From positions 2,735,501 to 2,799,500 of the forward strand of contig CP114497.1 of NCBI GenBank assembly GCA_027186245.1: a stretch of 64,000 nucleotides of DNA, in the 5' to 3' direction. This document shows, piece by piece, positions 1 through 12,411 of the stretch. The DNA is from Coriaria nepalensis. Lineage: Eukaryota > Streptophyta > Magnoliopsida > Cucurbitales > Coriariaceae. Within the stretch, counting starts at the first letter, position 1; each line of letters begins with the position of its first letter. The notes beneath the pieces are model-generated. The model was given only the letters and a program-made list of their open reading frames with translations, was not told where the DNA came from and searched no databases. The position numbers were made by a program, and so were the translations under genes.

Positions 1-378
1 CGATAAACCAATTAAAGAATGCTAGAATTTCAGTGTGATAATCCAAATATGAACTTAGATCCAAAAACATATTTCCATTTCACAAAACTTTTGCACCAGA
101 AGATGAATAAAACCAGTAGACAATAATGAAAGCCTGTTTACAGTATCATCACTACAAGTAATAGTTTACCAGCTAACAAAATGCGCAAAAACCAAAATGT
201 ACCTACAATGTTGGTTTTTGAGCTATGTTTTAAGCTAACAATTGAAACGCCGAGCTTGAAATTTGCCAAGGAGATCCAGAAAGCACAGGAAGCCGTAGTT
301 AATACGCAGGAAAAAGCCTTAAAGTGTGCTTGTGCGAGTGTCTAGTAACCTAGGGTTTAACAAAACCCTAAAACTGCG

Positions 379-398
379 AGAGAGAGAGAGAGAGAGAG
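379..398. repeat. (GA)n microsatellite in SmD1 intron 2
   Basis: About ten GA units; on the coding (minus) strand this is a (CT)n tract beginning six bases after the GT of the 5' splice site. Confidence 0.9.
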
Positions 399-404
399 TA
401 GTAC

Positions 405-654
405 CTGTAATGGTTCCATGGACAACGGTGCCATTTTTTAGCTCGATCGAGACAGTCTCGTTGTTCAGCTTCATCAAAAACCTGCTCATTCATCAAACCC
501 AACTCCAAAAATAAATTTTAAAAAATTTATAAAATGAAGAAGAAAAAAAAAAAATCAACCGTGTTGTGAACATTAATGGAGTAGCAGCAGACGAAGCTTT
601 ACATCCACAAACGAAAAGAAAAATGGGCAAACTATGTTACCTGACAAGCTTCAT
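405..654 (-). CDS. SmD1: Sm D1 small nuclear ribonucleoprotein, first two coding exons (partial)
   Basis: Core Sm-ring subunit of the U1, U2, U4 and U5 snRNPs, acting in nuclear pre-mRNA splicing. Exon 1 is 654-641 (ATG AAG CTT GTC AG) and exon 2 is 481-405; the join gives [19 protein letters not shown] followed by [11 protein letters not shown], the Sm1 motif of plant and animal Sm D1. The intron (640-482) has a GTAAC donor and a GAGCAG acceptor. Exon 2 ends in a GTAC donor at 404, and the next residues expected for the family (VDVSMN...) are not present in 1-404, so the rest of the gene lies beyond the left edge. A (CT)n tract on the coding strand starts six bases inside intron 2. Identification rests on near-identity of this stretch to the family. 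Confidence 0.93.
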
Positions 655-769
655 GGCGGACGAGCGCTCAAGGTTGAAGCAAGGGGAAGCTGAAAACTAT
701 GGACGAGAAGACTTCTCGTCTTTGCTGCTGCAATTGGCTAGGCTTAAAGTTTAGGGCTCCTGGCCGAGC

Positions 770-2100
770 TGCACAAAAACTCGACTAATTTACCTTATTA
801 TGTGTCACGACGTCGTTTTTTTGTTTTCGGCGGGGGTGTTGGTGTACAAAGGGCTACTGGCTGCCTGGGCCATGGACCGGTAATTCTATTGCGGGCGGCC
901 CATTATGTTAGTGGCCGCCTTTTTGTTTTGGGCTGTGCTTGTTAAACCTGTCAATGTTAAGAGAGTATTTTATTTACAAAATATTTTAAATCAAAATTTT
1001 CAATTTTATATTCCATCGTCGCCACCTCCATCAATATTTTTATGTCGACGGTTTGTTATTGTGAACTCCACTGCCGCCTGAAAATATTAAAATATTAATT
1101 ATTATTTTTCTTTAATTTTTAATATTAAAAATTTAAATTATTATGTGTTGATAGTGGAGTTTGGCAGAAGTGACGCTGGGAGAGTGTGATGGAAAATGGA
1201 GAAAAAAAAAATTGAAAAAAATATGAGTTTAAATAATTTTAAATTTAAATTAAAGGAAATAAATATATTTAAAAATTTTAATTAGGTTAAATTGAGAATT
1301 TTAATAATTATTTTTATTTTTTAAAAGTGAAAAGCCTGCATCTTCTATGTTTCGAATTCGAGACTTTTACCTTAATTTTTTTGGAAATTTTTAACACTTA
1401 AATCAACTTTTAGGATCAATTTTAATAATTACTTAATAGTCAAGCATAATACATATAACAATTATATCCATTTTTAAAAGAATTAAAAATTTATTATAAT
1501 TTAAAATATAAAATTAGATATTCATTATAATTAAAAAAAATTTCCGAATATTCATTAAAATTGTGCTAAGTTTTGGGAGTTTATCCTTGTTTCGGCTTAG
1601 AATTATTATCTCATTAAACTAACACCTTCCCAAAAAAAAAATTCTTATTAGATTTAACCTCTTAAATTACTACTTTGTTAGACTTAATCCCCTGAAATAC
1701 AAAAGGGATTAAGTTCATGGTAATTTAAGAAAGATATTACTAAAAAAAAGGTTAAACCTAAAAATAGAATGGTAGTTTAGATGAGATATTTCTTATATGT
1801 GGTGGTTTAGAAGATTAACTCTAATAGAATGGTAGTTTAAAATGGTAAATTATCATTTGTCCCAAAAAAATTTAACGGTAAAGAACCTGAGTAAAAACAA
1901 TAGGCATATAAAATTTGTGTCATTCGACAAGCTGTAATACTAGGATAAGTGGATTAACACATATTTCTTATATGTTCAATGGTAGGAAGAACCAAATGAA
2001 GTTTCTCATGTTAAGAACAAGAAGGAAATTAAAGAGTACATCTTTTCTCTTCGGCTTTTCTCTTTTATTATCGAATTCAGGGTTCGTACCAAAAGGTAGC
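770..2100. other. AT-rich intergenic region between SmD1 and the PhzF gene
   Basis: Contains the SmD1 promoter side (about 760-900, the only GC-richer part) and then low-complexity A/T-rich DNA. No open frame with recognisable protein similarity and no obvious terminal repeats were seen. Confidence 0.6.
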
Positions 2101-2129
2101 CCAAAATAGAACAGAATACAAATAGAATC

Positions 2130-3843
2130 TTAAGCTAAAATAGAGCCTTCCATGACAGTTACAGCAGTTCCTCGGAGAAGAACTCTTTGTCTCTGCTCGT
2201 CTAGATGAATGCTTACTATTCCACCTCTAGTTGATGCCTATACAAGTTAAACATACAGTCAAGTTGAGATAGAGAAGAGAGACAGAGAGAGAATGTACTT
2301 ACAGCATATGCAACAAAATCAGACTTTCCGAGCTTTTCGGACCAGTAGGCTGCTAAAGCACAATGCGCGCTACCACAAACAGGATCCTTGAACAAAAGCA
2401 ATCATGCATTGTTAGGATTCATTATAACTTCAAACATTTTAGACTATCTACTTAACATGTAAGAGAAACTTTTGAGGTTGCTGGTTAATTAACTAAAGGA
2501 GATGCGATAGGAGATCCAACAAAGAGACAGAGCAAGAAACAAATAACTCCCAAGGTGCTTAAGAGAGATAAGTACCTCATTGATCCCCAATTTTGGGCAG
2601 AAGTATCGACTGTAAAAGTCAAATCCTGAGTCTGGGGAAGCAACTCCAGTTACAATTATTCCCAGGCCCGGACATTTTATTACCTCATCCATTTTTGGTT
2701 GCAAATCTACAACATCTTTTCCTGATAGAAGAACCACCTGCAAAATGCCACAACCCTTCAGTTATACTGTCTTTTAAAAAAAGTGTGCTTCACCACCTTT
2801 TTTCATAACAAAAGAGAATATTTACAAGGAGATCATCTTTAGTTGTAGTTCTCTTTATCTCAAGGACAGAAGCTCCATTCAAGGCTTTAGAAATCGAAGA
2901 AGTATCAGCTGAATTAAATTTGATAGTTGGGGCGACAGGAAAATCCAGTTCAATTAAGAATCTCTCTGGAGTTTCTCCATCCTGCAAATTCGATACTCGG
3001 CTTGTCTTAGTGACTTCTGGAATCTTTTTAGCAGTTAGAATTCCGGACAGAGTTTCAAACTCGATTATGTTGGAGTTATTAACCAAACCAGCAGTAAAGA
3101 GTGCATGAGAAGCTGCCAGTGTTGCATGACCACAAAGTTCAACCTACATATAAGATAGTTATTAACTAATTGTATGTAGTCAGGTTTCCACTTTTCAACC
3201 TGAACAAGAATTTGAAGGTAATCAAACTCGTTATGTAAGCCCCAGTTATATAATCGCGACCCCAAAAAACTCGCATTTGACGTCAAACCCCAGATCTACC
3301 TCAATTTTCGTAACAAATTCCAGTTTGCAGTTTACTCTCTCATAATAACAAGCAATCGTGTGGTAATTCCAGAACTAAATCCAATTTAGTATAAGTAGTT
3401 TAAAATAACGAACATCTCATAAACCCTCAAAACCAAAGTTTCATTTCAATCACGAATATTAAGCCAAAAGGCAAATCTCATTCCGTTTTCAGATAAAAGG
3501 AAAAAGAGAGACCTCGGCCACGGGAGTAAACCATCGGAGGCGTAACCTGGGAGGTAGCGAGTCATTGATCCGAGTCAAGTAGCACGTCTCGGAAATATTG
3601 AACTCGGCAGCCAGAGATTGCAGCCATTTCTCATCCCTCTCTTCGTCCAAGAGACAAACCGCAGCTGGATTCCCCTTGAACGCCGAGTCAGTGAACGCGT
3701 CAACCTGTTCATCAATACCTCACCACTTAGTCTCATCAATGATCCATCAATAAAACTATATATGGACATGCAGTTAGTTCATTTAGGGGAGAGAGAGAGA
3801 GAGAGAGAGGTACCACACTGTATTTGATTGGTTTTCTAGCCAT
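2130..3843 (-). CDS. PhzF-family (phenazine biosynthesis-like) isomerase/epimerase, 6 exons, 297 aa
   Basis: Cytosolic-looking enzyme of the PhzF/diaminopimelate-epimerase fold; plant members have no settled substrate. Exons: 3843-3814, 3704-3513, 3143-2826, 2737-2576, 2386-2303 and 2237-2130. All five introns are phase 0 GT-AG and the joined frame is open for 297 codons, the usual family length. The N-terminal half holds DAFTDSAFKGNPAAVC and NISETCYL, whose glutamate (residue 49) matches the catalytic Glu of PhzF; CGHATLAASHAL follows. The C-terminal half has GVASPDSGFDFYSRYFCP and the signature DPVCGSAHCALAAYW. The start is the first ATG before the conserved Y-x-V-D-A-F block. A (CT)n tract lies directly after the intron 1 donor. 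Function beyond family membership is not claimed. Confidence 0.93.
3789..3810. repeat. (GA)n microsatellite abutting a 5' splice site of the PhzF gene
   Basis: About ten GA units; on the coding strand the intron begins GTAC and then runs straight into (CT)n. Confidence 0.9.
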
Positions 3844-4620
3844 TTTTTCTCGATTTCCTGACTTCGCTCTTCACAGGGTAAGAATTAAGACCAGCAGGGG
3901 AAAAAGAATGAAAATCGAAGAGAAGGGTTGTGGGGTTTCAGTTTTGGGCTGGATGCTTTTCATGGGGGTGGGGTTTGTTGAGAAATTCTATGGGGCTCAT
4001 CCACAGAAAAAGGTCCAATAGACGATGGAAACGTAAATTTAAAAAGGGTTAATGGCTAATGGAACTTATAAAAAAAAATTGTTTAATAAAAAGTAATTGA
4101 TAAATTAGTTTTTATATTTTATTTTTTTTTTAAATTAATGAAAAAACATAAAATTATGAAACTGCATTCATCTTCAACTTCTGATTCGTTCGAACTTTAA
4201 GAGAAAAAAAAAACCCTAAAAACCTAATTAATTTTGCTTTCTCTAAACAGGTTATTCGAAAACTTATATTTTACATTTGCAACTTTACTCGAATCGATCA
4301 TATTTTGATTTATTTACTTATTTTATCAGTAAGTTTCTGAATTTTACCAATTTGCGACCTTACTCGAATTGATCATATTTTGATTCATTTACTTGTTTTA
4401 TCGGTAACTTCTGAATTTTACTAATTTGAATACGATTTGAATCGGTAAATTTAAGTTTTTTTTATTGTTGATCTCTCTTTGAATAGTCGATTGATCATCA
4501 TAATAAAAATAAAAATGTATATTATTTTTTGTATTATGTTTGTATGTGATTCTTGTTTTGCAACATACACAAAATAATATGTATCTATTACTCCATGGCA
4601 TGATTTGTCATCGGGTCATC

Positions 4621-4738
4621 GAGACGTACTCGATGCCTTTAATAGGTGGAGTGTTCGACATACTCGACGCCTTCAAATATGTAGAGTGCTCGACGTACTC
4701 AACGCCTTCAATAGGTGAAGTGTTCGACAGACTCGACA
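4621..4738. repeat. 35-bp minisatellite, just over 3 copies
   Basis: Units start at 4621, 4656 and 4691 (the last is 34 bp), followed by a partial unit to 4738. Each unit contains TACTCGA(C/T)GCCTT, an AATAGGTG-like core and (G/A)AGTG(T/C)T. The block is markedly richer in CG dinucleotides than the flanking DNA. It encodes nothing recognisable. Confidence 0.85.
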
Positions 4739-4924
4739 AGTACTCGATCCGTCAGGCCCATCGAGTATATCGGACCCATTGGGTCCTAAATTTATTTTTT
4801 TCAATTTTTTTCTTTTAATTCAAGATTACTGATTTTCATTTATTTATTTTTTACAGAAATTGATATTTTTTTTTCATAATTATGTACTTCAATAGTGAAT
4901 GAAAAGAGAGTATGAACTAAAATG

Positions 4925-5300
4925 AGAATTAAAATTCATGATATTGGCATTCAAATTGCAAAAAAGAAATTAATTGAAGTTTCGGTAGAATCTAATATCA
5001 CTTACAATCAATTATTGGATATCGTGTATGATTTTATCGACATTAATCAGAATGAATTTGGATTGAAATTATCGTACAAACCTATTTGTACATTATAATA
5101 TTCGTCGTTATATATCAAAAATGATGAAAACGTTAAGAGGTAAATATCTGGCACTTGCAATTAAATAGGAAAAATCTTTATTATATGTTATGTTGTTTCC
5201 GAAAGTAAAAGGAGATTCATGTGGTGGAGAGCGTCGTCAATTTCCTAACCTTTATAATATTCATAGTATTTATATGAGCAATGTGCCTCAAAATTCATGT
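4925..5300 (+). mobile_element. Decayed Mutator-like (MULE) transposase N-terminal remnant (tentative)
   Basis: A conceptual frame across 4970-5095 reads LIEVSVESNITYNQLLDIVY and continues DFIDINQNEFGLKLSYKP, the pattern of the PB1-like N-terminal domain found in many plant MuDR-type transposases (Y-x-x-L plus a following beta-hairpin). After a stop near 5097 the text continues in frame-shifted pieces (IKNDENVKR). No terminal inverted repeats were found and no catalytic DDE domain is nearby, so this is at most a fragment. Recognition is from pattern only. Confidence 0.35.
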
Positions 5301-5309
5301 GAGTAAATT

Positions 5310-8280
5310 GACATTAAATTTCATAAAATTTTTAGTTTTATACATGTAAATAAAAACAAATTTGAAAAAAAAATAAAAATAAAAATTGTGGAGCCAATTA
5401 CTCACACCCCAAGCTGGATCCACCCGTGATTGCATGTGTTGTTGCAAAGTCTTGATTCTCCAACAATATGTCTAAAGTTGGTCCCACCTACGGTGATAAA
5501 TACATTTAAAAAAAGAAAAAACAAACCTGGGTTATATCCTGGAAATAGTCTAATGACAAAGTTAGGCGACTGGAGAGGAAATCGTCCAATATCGAGGCTG
5601 ATAAGGTGGATCGAATCTTCATCGATACCCTTTTCTTCTTGATATCAGCACAATTCACCTCGCAAGAACTTGTCCAATCAATTTATTTGTTCAAAAGAGA
5701 TCAAGTACATCAGAATTAAGACCCTTGTGGTTTCTTCTTAATCCTTAGGAATTATTTCATTAGTTGGTTGATGATAGGTTTCGATGTACTTGCTCATTTA
5801 TGACCATTTAATTATGACAGTGTTTGGACGGCAAGAACATGTTCTTCGTGATAGTTGCCATTTCAATTCATACCCAAATAATAAGTGTTAGTTTTGTTTA
5901 TTATTTCATGCCTTTTCTTTTTCTTCGACAGTAAAATTGGAATAAATAGCCACGAACTTATGGGATTCTTACAAGGACTTGGACCAAAACAAAGAAGAAA
6001 ACATGAAAAAGCATTACAAAACATTCATGATGAATGATTTCGAACAAATGTTTTTAAAAGTGCACTTTATTTTTGTTCGATTTATATTTATACAAATCGA
6101 TCAGTTTCAAATTTTTTAAGACTCTTAACTATTAGTTTTAAAATTTTTATTTTTCATTTTCTAAGATTACAGAATCATTATAAGTATGTGTAGAGATTAA
6201 TCAAATTAACTTATAACCATAATTTATTTAATTTTGGTATGTCATATTATATTTCATACAAATTATACAAATTTAAAGAATAAAAAGAAATAACATCAAA
6301 GATAAAGTGGTTTGCTTCATAGATCAATTTGATTTCAGTTATATCTACTGAGCTTAACCAAAATAATGAGTAAATAACACTACAAAGAATCATTATTTAC
6401 AAATTTAAGGAATACACAAATCTCATACAGATTCAATCAACTTAAATATATAGATCTATGCAACCAGACAATTGATTTACATAAATTCTTTTTGTTGCAC
6501 AATGAATTTACATATCATACTACTTTGTACAAAGATTTCTTCGTTGCATAAAAATACATCACTTGTAAGACCCTTTCTTTAATGTAGAGATGATGAATAT
6601 CATCTTATCACCTCACATGCCAAATGGTTTACTTTTAGTAATTCTCAGCTAGGGTCACATTAAGTGATATTAAAACATAATATCTCATACATTAATATTG
6701 TGATGATCTCAAATATGAAAATCATAAATACAATAGTCACTTGATAAGTCTTATTTACAGTTAATATTATTACTATTGAGACATTTCTAGTAATTGGGTT
6801 TAGTGATTAATTCTTTACCAATCATCTATATATTTATCTTGATATTCTCTAATATCGATAATTATAAGAATATCATTATTCTATTGAAGATATAACATAT
6901 GGAATAGTCTTTTAGAATTATCATTATTATATCATAATAATCCTATGATTATGAATATTTTAGATATTAAAAGCTAAGCTACTTAGATCTCAATAAGGAC
7001 AATCTCTATCACGGTTCCGAATGTATATCTATAATATAAGAATCTATCAAGTATGTCATATAATTAAATGTATATAATATCATTTTCCGCATAATAACAA
7101 TTAATATAATAAATGCTTATTTAAATATAAAATATTTAATTTAATTAATAAATTCACATAAATGAATGATCAAATCAAACAAATCCAATTAATTTAACGG
7201 ATATTATACTTTGAGCTCTTTCGAATTTGTCACTACTCCACTATTACTACTAAAACACACCACAGCTAAATTCATCGAGAATTCATTGAGCCAAACGGAC
7301 TTGTTAACTACCTCAGAAGCTGCTGTGTATTCAACTTACGCGGTGGAATTAACAATACATGCTAACCTTGTGTTAGCCTGATGGATGCTAACCATGCCCT
7401 GTTCCTGCCTTAAATGCCAAGGTACAAGTCCCAAAAGACCACATGCTGCCTTCAATGCCAAGGTATGAGTTAAACTCAGCATGGCATTTGAAATACCCAT
7501 GTGTCAAGAGGGAAATGTAAGCTCATTCATTTTCTTTACTACATTATTATTGTTTCCTTGCTAAAAATCTCTTCCAATGTTCTATTTTCATCATTAGAAT
7601 GTGTTTGTCAGACACAATCCCGATGAAAACGTATGGTTGAAAGGTCCAAATTTTGCACCAATACATGATGACCTAATATGACCAATGATTACCCAAAATA
7701 AGATATGATGTAAACAAATCATGCCTTAGTTCATGAATCATTTTTTTTGGGTGAATAAAAAAAAGATGACAAAACAAGATCATAAGTTTTGACAAAGTAT
7801 CTAAATGTGTATAGATAAAACATTATATTATCCTAAAAAAGATGATACATCACTATCAGCTCACATGTTAAATGATGACTTATCATCTGAATCTTTATCC
7901 ATAAAAGATTTCTAAGGAAAAAATACTCATTTCAAACATAAATTTAATTAATATAATATTAAATAAAAATTATATAGAGGTATTATAAAATGACATGGCA
8001 TATAATGTTTTCGAATATTTTTAGGTCGGATCTCCATTAGATTTGGTTTTAATTCAGGCCAAAATGGATAAAACTCATAATTAAAATTGAAATAAAAAAT
8101 ATTTTTAATTTTTAATATATTTATTTATTTTATAAAAAAAATTATTTAATATTATAAATAAAATAATATATCAAAAATTTAATTATTAATATTAATTAAT
8201 ATCCAATCTCATTTATTAATCTACATAATTCGAACTCATTAATTTTTATTTAATCTCGGGTATTGACCAAATCTAAATCC
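5310..8280. other. Gene-poor AT-rich region
   Basis: No supported coding sequence. Short direct repeats occur (for example TGCCAAGGTA at about 7417 and 7457, and related GATGA/CATCACTATC blocks near 6585 and 7840), consistent with old transposon debris, but I could not assign a family. Confidence 0.5.
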
Positions 8281-8448
8281 CCAAAAAGCCGTTCATGTAA
8301 GCGTCCTTAGATCTCAAATCCTTCTTCCAATATGGCAAAATGGGGTTTTCATTATATCCCTCTCTCACTTTGACAATCTTCCAAAAGGGTCAGAAGGCTT
8401 CCAGCTCTGCATTCCGATCTCTTGATCTGTTCCTGTTATTTCAATAAG

Positions 8449-9172
8449 GTGAATTGCTACTACTTCTTCTTCATATTTGTGGTAAAGACATAGTAGCCTG
8501 ATTTACAGTTTGTTTCAGTGATTTTAGTTTTGAATTTGTTGCTAAACCCCTTGACCCTTTTAGTAGTGATAAAGCCTGCAAATGAAATCAAGGAAATTCA
8601 ACAACTAGATAATGTCTCTATAAGTAGAATGATTAATGTTTTTATACGCAGATCAAAATTTAGATTCTTTTAAGATGTGATTCATTCTCTTTTGCCCTCG
8701 TGGAGATTTTCCTCTTACATCGGAATTTGCTAATTTTTTAGTTATTTTTGGCCTCTCGATTCTTCCTCAGCCTATGGTCTTTCCATGAAATCACTCTTTT
8801 TCTCCTTATTTTAAAAAATCATGTTCTTTTGCAATCTTCATCTCCAGTATTAGGTGTAAAAGAGAAAATTGTTTGTAGTTGTTCAACATTTCCTAATAGA
8901 TGTTGATTTGTCGAAGATTTTGAAACTAGAGTTTGGGGCAAACTGTGTTTTTGGTTAGATTATTTGATAGATTGCACGATGCGAGCAATTTTGAGAGACT
9001 CAATTTTTGGAGGCCCAAACGTGAGATACTAAACTGGAGTGAACCGCTTCACCAAATTAAGCCTTAAGCGGGAGGGGGGAAGTGATCAAATCTTTTGGCC
9101 ATCTTATTTCCAAGTATCAACCACTCTATTACCTCCTTAAATTGATGTCTTTTATAATTTTTGTTTTCCAAG
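8449..9172 (+). other. Probable 5'-UTR (leader) intron of the F-box gene
   Basis: A pyrimidine-rich leader ends in AATAAG followed by GTGAATTG, and an AG acceptor after TTTTTGTTTTCC lies at 9171-9172, ten bases before the ATG at 9183. Inferred from splice-site sequence only. Confidence 0.45.
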
Positions 9173-9182
9173 ATCAAATACA

Positions 9183-10265
9183 ATGTCTGTTACACCAGTT
9201 GAAGAAAGCACAACACTGAGCTCCGACCTTTTCTACGACATATTAAGACGCCTAGATGGACCCTCTTTAGCTAGTGCGGCATGTACTTGTGCAACCTTCT
9301 ATTCCATTTCAAAAGAAGAGAAATTGTGGGAGAATGTTTGTTCTTCCATTTGGCCTTCTACAAATCGGGAAGACGTCAAGCATCTCATATCCTCAATTGG
9401 TGGATTTCGGAAGTTTTACTCCGATTGTTTTCTCCTTATCATAAACAAAGAAGTTATAGAATACCCACCTAAAACCTATCCCGAACCCGATTACTATTAT
9501 GACTTGGATTATGAGCTTGAAACCATCTCCCCTTCTGATTTTGTGTTTCTTGTAGATATCAAGTATAAGGATAAACCCATTTGTTCAAAAGTCCTTTGGG
9601 AAGTTCCCAATGCAAATAACAGATTCAGTGATTGGTTTTACAATTGCCCATTTCGGATCGACCTGCTCACTAATGAAAATACAGATTTTACCCTCTCAGT
9701 TTCTGATGGCCTCCCACCAATTACATCCATGGAAAGAGAACGAAAAGGCGGGAAGCTTTGGAGGGAACTCCGTAATGAACTCCGATTGAGTTGGATCATC
9801 ATAAACAAGAAAACAATGCAAGCTGCTAATGTCACGAGCTGGATCCCACTTGGAGGGCAGAGGCATTGGCCCACAGATAAGGACTTTTTAATCCGGTTTG
9901 GGTCCATTCTTCCTGCAAAGGAGATTATTCCTTGTCAAGTGGTGGAATGTGTGCTTTGTGTCAAGTTCCGGGCAATAGAAGAAGATGGGGTTGAGACGGA
10001 TTTGAAGTTGACGGAGTTAAGTATGCAGATGGAAGAGATGGAAGGTGGTTTTGTGAATGGAAGGAATGGTTTGGCGATTCTTAAGGAAGCGTTGGGGTGT
10101 AGTAGGAGCAAGGACTATGGGGAGGTTATGGAGTCCTGTAGGTTATATTCTAGAGTGCAGAAGAGGTTGAAAGAGGAGAAGATGAGGAATGAGAGTTGGT
10201 TGGATAGGGTTTGTATATTAATTGGTATTACTATTTTTGTATTGTTCTGGTATTACATATTGTGA
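9183..10265 (+). CDS. F-box protein (At2g27310/At2g36090-like), 360 aa, single coding exon
   Basis: Substrate-recognition subunit type for SCF (SKP1-CUL1-F-box) E3 ubiquitin ligases. The F-box occupies roughly residues 11-55: LSSDLFYDILRRLDGPSLAS, then AACTCATFYSISKEEKLWEN and a conserved W-P segment (SSIWPST). The rest (residues 60-330) matches the plant-specific C-terminal region of this F-box subfamily, including FSDCFLLI-type, DFVFLVDIKYKDKPICSKV and LSWIIINKKTMQAANVTSW blocks; no Kelch or LRR repeats are seen. The last 20 residues (CILIGITIFVLFWYYIL) form a strongly hydrophobic tail that could be a membrane anchor. The start ATG is the first in the frame and follows a probable leader intron. 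Target unknown. Confidence 0.92.
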   Translation: MSVTPVEESTTLSSDLFYDILRRLDGPSLASAACTCATFYSISKEEKLWENVCSSIWPSTNREDVKHLISSIGGFRKFYSDCFLLIINKEVIEYPPKTYPEPDYYYDLDYELETISPSDFVFLVDIKYKDKPICSKVLWEVPNANNRFSDWFYNCPFRIDLLTNENTDFTLSVSDGLPPITSMERERKGGKLWRELRNELRLSWIIINKKTMQAANVTSWIPLGGQRHWPTDKDFLIRFGSILPAKEIIPCQVVECVLCVKFRAIEEDGVETDLKLTELSMQMEEMEGGFVNGRNGLAILKEALGCSRSKDYGEVMESCRLYSRVQKRLKEEKMRNESWLDRVCILIGITIFVLFWYYIL

Positions 10266-10269
10266 GAAA

Positions 10270-12280
10270 GGGATAATAATGTTATATGATCAATGATTCT
10301 AACCTCCTTACTATTACCAGTAATAACCTTATATTAAGTGTGTGTGTACTGACTGTGTAATAATGAGAGTTTGGTTCTGTTTTGGAGGGTGTCTTATCTG
10401 AATAATTTTGGGTCTTTAGTTGAATGGGGATACATTAGGCAATAATACTTGACTGGAATTTGATATGGTTAGATGAATTGAACTCTAATTTCGGGGAGTG
10501 GGGCCATATGTGGGAAAATCTCTGCCCTTGAAAAATAGGTCTCTGCCAAAATTTGAAAAATAAAATAAAAGGACCCAATTGGCTTCAAATATAATCATAC
10601 TCGATCTTCCTCATTTCATCTTTAACCCCCCATGCCCACTTATTCGTCATCGCTACTTGAAATTTGAACTAGATATCACAAATTGAGCTTGGTTTGAAGA
10701 AAACAGGGATTTTGGTATCAAGAACAATGTTTACCAAAGCAAGTAAAAATTTGCTAATTTTATTTTTAGTTCTGGAGAATACTTTCACCACTTCAATCAC
10801 CCTTATATGTTTATGGGCCATTAATCTTACTTGTCTCTTTCTTATTAGAATAGTCCACAAACAAATGCTTGTAGACTATACAGACCTAATATAAGAGGAA
10901 GAACTATGAGAGGAAGAACTATGATTCATTGATTCTAAAGAGACATATTTAAGGAAATTTTCATACTTACTCTTACAAACTCATATATTTACTTTTTTTT
11001 TACTTGTCAAATCCCTATTTTCAAAATGTACTAACTTTTAAAACTTAAATATGAAAATTATAACCTAACTATTTTTCGATTCTGAAAATACATCTTAAAA
11101 TTTTTCAAAGGCCAAAACTCCTAATTTCAAAGTTTGCCTTTTTCTTTGACCAAAAAAAAGCAAGAAAAAGGTTTGTTGTTTTCGGTTGTCCAAATTGCAA
11201 GGTGGTGGGCTTTGGGTCCAAAAAAATCGCGAGGTGGGTCATTCCCTTTATGTTCTTATCCCTATTTTACGGTTCGCAAAGCACACACCTATATTGCTGG
11301 TTCCATTAATGCCCCCCTCTTCCCCCCCCCCCCCCCCCCCAAAAAAAGAAAAATACTAAATATTTTTAGATTGATCCCACAAATTATGGGGTAAATTAGA
11401 TTGATCCCATTTCTTTCAATTAATAACGGATCAGATCTCATGCTTTACATGTGTTTATCGAACAGTTAAACCGAACAAAATGAACAACACTCCTTTATAT
11501 ATATGTCAAGAGTCCATTGATGAGAAGGGGTTAGGGAAAGCTCGGACCTAATTGAACTAGTGATGAATGTTAAGTGGTCTTTCATTTTAGGTATCTTTGA
11601 CTAATTTGAGTTTTGTGATATTTTTCTAAATTAATGAAACTTACACGGTTTGATATATGATATATTCTCGTGATTTTTCTCAAAGACAAATGAATTTTTT
11701 AAGAGTATACAAGGTGATCAATTTAATTTCGATTTTTTAGTTTATTTATTTTTTGATTATTTACTGATGTAATATGTTGGATCAAGTTTATTTGAGTTGA
11801 GAATTTGATGTAACGAGTTGTTTTAACACTCATGAACCTGAAACTAGCTCAATTCATTACCAATTAACGGAAGTGGTGCAGAGGATTAATCGATTAACTA
11901 TATAATTTGAAAGGCAAAAGCATTATTTAAAGCTTTGAGGGTTAAATCATGAATTATATATAATTGAGGGGCTGAATCCTAATTTTCTATTCATTATTCG
12001 TTATTCCTTTTTGTCAAAACCGCCCCATTTCTTTTTGCCAAACTTTAATAATTATCACCCCCTCTCTCTCTCTCCCTTTTTCTTACATAACCGTCCTACT
12101 GAACAAGCATCTTTTCCAATTCCAACGCTAAAGAAAAAATTTTAAAAATAAAATCATAATTTCCATTTTCTCTGCTTTACAGCTACTACTTACTACTCAC
12201 AGGCAATGGCTAATGCACCCTGAACTAACACAAATCCTTTTTCCGTTTTTCCCCATTTCAGTCCCTCCTCGATGCTTTCT
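10270..12280. other. Intergenic region with a poly-C tract
   Basis: 3'-flank of the F-box gene, then AT-rich DNA. The only standout is a 19-base C run at 11322-11340 followed immediately by seven A. Pyrimidine-rich promoter-like sequence with a CTCTCTCTC run (about 12061-12075) precedes the TBL gene. Confidence 0.6.
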
Positions 12281-12411
12281 CGTTGCTTTCGATCCTTAAA
12301 CCCACTCTCCGTAAACCCGATTCTTCTTCTCCCTCCTCTTCGACCCATTTTTACAAAACAAAGAAAAAAGGGTCAGATTACTTCTTCTCCTTGAGAAAAA
12401 GAAGAATCCAG

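Noticed and set aside
4540..4818. 92-codon open frame across the 35-bp repeats
   Set aside because: The repeat unit is 34-35 bp, not a multiple of three, so the copies are read in different frames; no coding constraint.
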